Assembly: GCA_963693365.1 (NCBI GenBank)
Contig: CAVNZM010000001.1
Span: 8,804,001-8,868,000 of the forward strand
Source: Amoebidium appalachense
Taxonomy: Eukaryota > Ichthyosporea
Reading direction: 5' to 3'
DNA length: 64,000 bases
The position numbers were made by a program, and so were the translations under genes. The notes beneath the pieces are model-generated. The model was not told where the DNA came from and ran no database searches. It saw only the letters and a list, made by a program, of their open reading frames with translations. How positions within the stretch are numbered: position 1 is the first letter of the stretch; each line of letters opens with the position of its first letter. Positions 13,437-64,000 of the stretch are shown one piece after another.

Positions 13437-15382
13437 TGTGTGTGTGTGTGTGCGTGTGTATGTATGTGCGCATGTGTGTGTGTATGTGTGTGTGGGTGTG
13501 CGTGTATGTTTGGGTTGGGGGGGATGGGTTGGGTTGGGGGAGGGGGGGGGGGGGGGGGGGGCGTTAGGGTAACAACACAACGCCGAAACCAATAAGTTTG
13601 CTTCCACGTACGTTATTTAGCCTGATGCATAAAGAAACAGGGATACATACACAATGGGGTGAGGGGGGGGGGGGGGGGGGAGGGGGGGGGGGGGAGGGGG
13701 GGGGGGGGGGGGGGGGGCATTTTCAGGAAGAGGGAGGGGGGAGGGCAGGGGGGGAAGGGGAGAGGGGGGCATTTTCAGGAACTCTACTAATAGGCACCTG
13801 TTCCTTTTTGCACGAGTATGTATGCCTGAGCAGAATGATTGTTTTGTTGTTCTTCCCCCCTTCCCCCGCCTCCCCCCATGCGGCTACCCCCAGAGTTGAC
13901 TCGTCAAATTCAAAGGATGATATGGAGCCACATTCATTTTGATGGTTTAACCTCCAATTGATCCCCCCCCCCCCCCCCCCTCCCCCCCCCCCCCCCAAAA
14001 AAAAAAAAAAAAAAAGGAACCGAAGCACATAGCCTTTACACAGATAAGAGATACGATCAGATTAGCCATATAAGGAAACTGGAAAAAACCGTTTTTGAAG
14101 AAAGGTAGCCCTACGTGTCCACACTCACACTTATACTCACCTCTTCCGTGTGCACGGGTCCATGGCTGCTCAATTCATTCCGGCACAAAAATTAGACGAC
14201 ATCATCGATTATCTACTCACCCGTATATCCCACGCACACATGCAGGGGCCATACCTCTATGCCCTCTACGCCGAGACATACGGGTTCGACAAGTCGAGCA
14301 TAGCACAACTCTTCATATGCGGTTTCGTTTCTTCCATGTTCGTGGGGTCGTTCATGGGAAGTCTAGCGGACAGGTTGGGTAGGCGGAGGTTGTGTCTCAC
14401 TTACGCCGTCGTGTATTCCCTCTCCGCGCTCACGAAACTTTCTTCGGATTTTTGGGTGTTGATGTTGGGACGGTTCTTCGGGGGGATATCTACCTCGCTC
14501 CTTTTTTCCGTTTTTGAGACCTGGATGGTTTGCGAGCACAACAGGAGAGGGTTCAGCGCGGAGTTGTTGGGAGAGACTTTCGGGCTGGCGACGCTTTTGA
14601 ACGGAATGGCGGCGGTTTTCGCTGGGTTGGTGGCGAACGCGATTGCGAAATGGTATGGAAACGTAGGGCCTTTTGTGTTTGCGATCGTGCCTCTGGTCGC
14701 TCTTTACGCGATTGTTTTCACTACTTGGTCGGAGAATTTCGGTGATAGTTCGGGTGGGTGGGGGTCTGGGTTTAGGGCTGGGCTAGGGGTGGTTATGGGG
14801 AACCCTAAGGTGATGGCGCTTGGGGTAGGGCAGGCTTTTTTTGAAGGGGCAATGTATACGTTTGTTTACATGTGGACACCTGCGCTAGATCCCGGTTTGG
14901 ATAGACATTTACCTCTTGGGATAATATTCTCGAATTTCATGCTGTGTATCATGTGCGGGTCATTTGTGTTTACGTTGCTAGTGCGTGTGTGGAATTTCGA
15001 GCAGATTCCGTTTATGGTGCATGCGCTGGCGGCTGCTTCTACGGGGGCCGTAGCGTCATTTGGATATAGTGAGGAGATAGTTTTCGGTGCATTTTTGGTG
15101 TTTGAGCTTATGTGCGGGATATATTTCCCAACTTACGCAATACTCCGATCGAAGGTTATCCCAGAAGACGTACGATCATCGGTTATGAATGTGTGCAGGA
15201 TACCCCTCAATGGGTTTGTGATTTTAATTTTAACGAAGATTAAACACTGGCCTACGGACACGGTGTTTTATGTATGTATGATTGCGCATCTGGGGTCTTT
15301 GGTAATGTATTTCCGCATCTGTTCGCTGCAAAATGACCGCAATGCAAATAAGAGCGGCGGTGGTTCCTTGCAGAAAGTATAA
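12663..15382 (+). CDS. MFSD5: MFSD5-type major facilitator (molybdate-anion transporter family), 2 exons
   Basis: Exons 12663-12827 and 14246-15382 join in phase 0 to 433 residues (human MFSD5 is 450). The junction reads ADWLK then GPYLYALYAETYGF, matching the family's DWLQ-APYLY segment across the splice. Other marks are the MFS loop motif GSLADRLGRRRL, the signature LTKLSSDFWVLMLGRFFGGI, then ETWMVCEH, WTPALDP, LPLGIIFSNFM, GIYFPTYAILRSKVIPE and many hydrophobic segments consistent with a 12-helix carrier. MFSD5 and its algal relative MOT2 are linked to molybdate uptake; transport by this protein is inferred. Donor GTAATT is followed at once by a C-tract; the acceptor is ACATGCAG. The start is the ATG giving a hydrophobic first helix, as in the family. 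The gene is head to head with QNG1 and tail to tail with the UBR5-like gene. Confidence 0.93.
12828..14245 (+). other. MFSD5 intron 1, filled with simple repeats
   Basis: A 1,418-bp intron holding C-tracts (12837-12900), GT repeats, a GA array (about 13402-13434) and several G runs (13540-13561, 13664-13717). The many frames across it come from these repeats. Confidence 0.85.
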
Positions 15383-15494
15383 TGATTGATTTCATTACTA
15401 ATATTACTAATTATGTACAGTACATTGCATTGCGCAACTGGTTTTTGTGCTCTGAATCATTTATGTTAGACGTGTATGTATACGTATGAAAGCA

Positions 15495-15500
15495 AATAAA
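15495..15500 (+). terminator. Poly(A) signal AATAAA for the MFSD5-type gene
   Basis: A canonical AATAAA, in the string AAATAAATAA, lies 113 bp after the stop codon in an AT-rich stretch. Confidence 0.65.
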
Positions 15501-15792
15501 TAATGAAGCTTCACCCGACTTTTTGATCCTACATACGTTGCCATCCCCCCCCCCCGGGGCAGCTGCAGAGCGTTTCACAGAAGGGGAGGACGTGATATTA
15601 ATTGCGGTCGGACCGTTTGTTCATGCATATATGTCAGCTGAGATCTAGATGCAATAGAATGCATGCATGCATGCCATGCATACGCATATGGCTAATACAG
15701 TGCCGGTTTACGTTTGATTTTGCTTTTTGCGGAGTGTTTAATTATCTATAATAATTATACATGCACGTGGGCACACACTTGTTAACATAAAC

Positions 15793-15868
15793 AGAGATTT
15801 TGATCGAATGTATCGATTATCATGGTACAGAGAGATTTTGATCGAATGTATCGATTAGCATGGTACAT
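15793..15868. repeat. Tandem direct repeat, two ~38-bp copies
   Basis: AGAGATTTTGATCGAATGTA and the following bases are repeated with a 38-bp offset and one substitution (ATTATCATGG against ATTAGCATGG). Each copy contains the inverted pair ATCGA / TCGAT. Confidence 0.8.
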
Positions 15869-16524
15869 GTATAACACAGGGGAGCGAAATGATTTCGGCA
15901 ATACAATGCGCATACAGTCAATACCCACATAGAGCAGTGGATAGAATATACGCCAACGCACGAACTCCACACTTTGTTATTGATAGAAATCATCTAGATC
16001 TCATCTTGCATGCCTGCATGCACGTCATCACCATTCGACCACCTCCAAGCATCTAAGTTTTCACGAACAAATCATACGCAGAGATACGTGTTACCTAAGC
16101 AACAGTATCGTCTCATTTGTAAGCATAACCTATGAGCCAAAGTATTGCATTCGAACATTTCTTGCATAATAGTACGAGTACAACCTCACCGTGCATTTTT
16201 CTCTACAATATGCTTTTTTCGTCTTTCACAATTGTCCTGCCAGATGTAATGCAAGTAACTAAACTAAATACGATATGCCACATATTAGTGTGTGTGCGCG
16301 ACTGAGACACATTCTGCCATACACGCAACTAAGTGCACACGTACACACACACTCGGATACATAACTTGAAGCACGTGCTAAGCCCTGTGTGTGTGTGTGT
16401 GTAAACAAGTCAATGCAATAAGTGAACGTACGCCGGGTACGCGCTTTCGTGCATGTGTGGATACGCTAAGATGGAATGAAGGGTGCCAGCCTGAGGGAAG
16501 ACATTCGTTTGTGCTAGTAGTTCT

Positions 16525-62540
<46,016 letters not shown>

Positions 62541-63502
62541 TCTGAGAGGGGCTTAACAACCTAACGTGTTGTGTCTGTGTGAAACATGACAGTGGGGATG
62601 CAGCAGAATGGGTCTCCGTACAGTACTGTTATGGTTAGACAGCCAACATGTGATGTGTATGAATATGTAAAGACCATACGAGCATTACATAAACTGATGC
62701 ACTTGATGCTGCCTCGCGAGTGTCAAGTGTATACGTACTGAGTCTAAATAAGTTTGTCTGTCGAACTTGAGTCAGCTCGAGTGACTGGCACCAGCATGAT
62801 GCCTCATTAGCCAATCAAATATGGCTACTTACGTAAGTCTACACAGGATGACAGTCGTTCGAATTCCGAGAGCGAGAGCTGTCCTTCAAAGGTCGTCTTC
62901 CAGCGAGAAATGATTCAAGCAGCATCACGAAAGCGACTACGTTCCTCCCCTGTATTTGAAGCATTTCCAGAGTCTATATGATTGTACTGCGGCTGTAGGG
63001 CACACGGTGCTGTGCTTGGGTGGGCCTTTACGAGTGTTTACAACCAGGGTGCGAGTCGTCCCCTTCGTCCGGGTTCGTACCTGTACATGAGTCCCATCCT
63101 GAGAAGTGACCGGCCTTGGCTTGTAAATTTTTATTAATACCACAAACTTCATATATCAAATATGCCAAATTCATCTTCTCGGGGTTCTTATGTAAGAAAA
63201 AGACAGTCCCACATCTGGCCATGGCCATGTGCTAATCTGCACATCTGTTTAGGTGCTGGTAGGCGGACTTCGGATATCCTCATATCCACACTCAAAATCT
63301 GTCACCCTTCAGCCCTTTCCTGCGTACTATCCAAACTGTTTTCCCTCAAGCTGGCTTCGTTGCTTTTGCTTTGGCTTTTTCGTAACTTATAAACGCAATT
63401 GCTGGACCCGGCCATGGCAAGCAGGATATGTGTTCCTTCCTGTGCGATGTGTGAGCGCTGTCTAGTAGGCATACTAATTGAGAGTTGTTTTTCTTTTTTT
63501 TC

Positions 63503-63549
<47 letters not shown>

Positions 63550-64000
63550 GTATAAGGCTAGCATACAAGATCTCCTTTTGCATAACCGTTTTGTGTCAGT
63601 TGCACATCGGTCATACATAAGCTTATAAGATTCTGCATATTTGGTGGCACAAATTACTCTTCGACCTGTACGTCTCATTTGCATTGCACGGTTTGAAGCC
63701 GAGCACCGCAGAACGACAGGACGAATGTTGTTGCATGTTCTACCAGCCGCGTACATGTATTACTGCACATGTGGTCTCTCCAATTGTGGCGAATTGCTAG
63801 AACCATCGAGGGAAATCTGGTTTCTTTGAGGTTCTGGGTCTGGGAAATTGGCATGGGCCAGCGCCCGTCTAACGACCGGGTGTTTTTGGCTTTGAAGCAA
63901 GGTTGAATATTTCTGTGTGTGCGGTGTAACTTGGTGTGTGCAAGGGTCAAATGTTCGCATGATATGATGTTGTTTATAGAATTGGAGTAGAAGCACACAG
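62541..64000. other. Region upstream of the UBR5-like gene, no gene supported
   Basis: Contains the presumed UBR5-like promoter/5' UTR and unique AT-rich sequence with one T-run/G-run pair near 63490-63548. Short frames here are not convincing. An AG next to the start codon leaves open an untranslated or coding upstream exon. Confidence 0.5.

Larger units (their letters stand above)
15383..16524. other. Tail-to-tail intergenic region
   Basis: Between the stop codons of the MFSD5-type gene and the UBR5-like gene. It contains a plus-strand poly(A) signal (15495), a GCATGC-rich patch near 15660 and a direct repeat (15793-15868). No coding sequence seen. A minus-strand ATTAAA occurs near 15737 but is far from the UBR5-like stop. 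Confidence 0.6.

Overview
This is a 64 kb piece of a nuclear genome from an intron-rich eukaryote. It carries three recognisable protein-coding genes with GT-AG introns, set in a landscape dominated by homopolymer C/G tracts and microsatellites. The proteins resemble animal ones: a queuosine salvage enzyme, an MFSD5-type transporter, and a UBR5/hyd-type HECT ubiquitin ligase. The host is probably a protist or invertebrate on or near the animal lineage. A unicellular holozoan such as an ichthyosporean is my guess, not something the sequence proves. I see no bacterial, plasmid, phage or CRISPR features and no convincing tRNA or rRNA.

Layout. 1-8.8 kb has no gene I can support. Its first 3.7 kb is AT-rich unique DNA. 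It is followed by poly-C/poly-G, a CACG microsatellite and a cluster of AT-rich palindromic repeats. 8.8-12.2 kb (minus) is a three-exon queuosine salvage gene (QNG1/C9orf64 family). It is head to head with a two-exon MFSD5-type gene at 12.7-15.4 kb (plus), with 473 bp between the start codons. 15.4-16.5 kb is a tail-to-tail intergenic gap. 16.5-62.5 kb (minus) is a single gene for a UBR5-like HECT E3. I could chain 59 exons, 9,762 coding bases and about 3,253 residues through it, with reading phase kept across nearly every junction. 62.5-64 kb is upstream DNA without a supported gene.

The UBR5-like protein keeps the RCC1-like propeller, the helical scaffold and a complete HECT domain with its catalytic Cys. 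I could not find the UBA domain, the UBR zinc box or the MLLE domain. In their place is a long ankyrin-like region with two acidic segments.

The most unusual signal lies in the introns. Several carry tandem duplications that start inside an exon, cross the splice site and run into the intron, leaving rows of decoy acceptors or donors. The clearest is a ten-copy, about 104 bp array next to exon 58. Other features are C-tracts directly after many 5' splice sites, a dispersed repeat family with eight copies in the window, and a fixed polarity of mixed homopolymers (T-run then G-run, or C-run then A-run).

Exon coordinates come from reading splice sites, phase and family similarity by eye. The ends of exons 22, 32, 34, 43 and 52 are the least certain.
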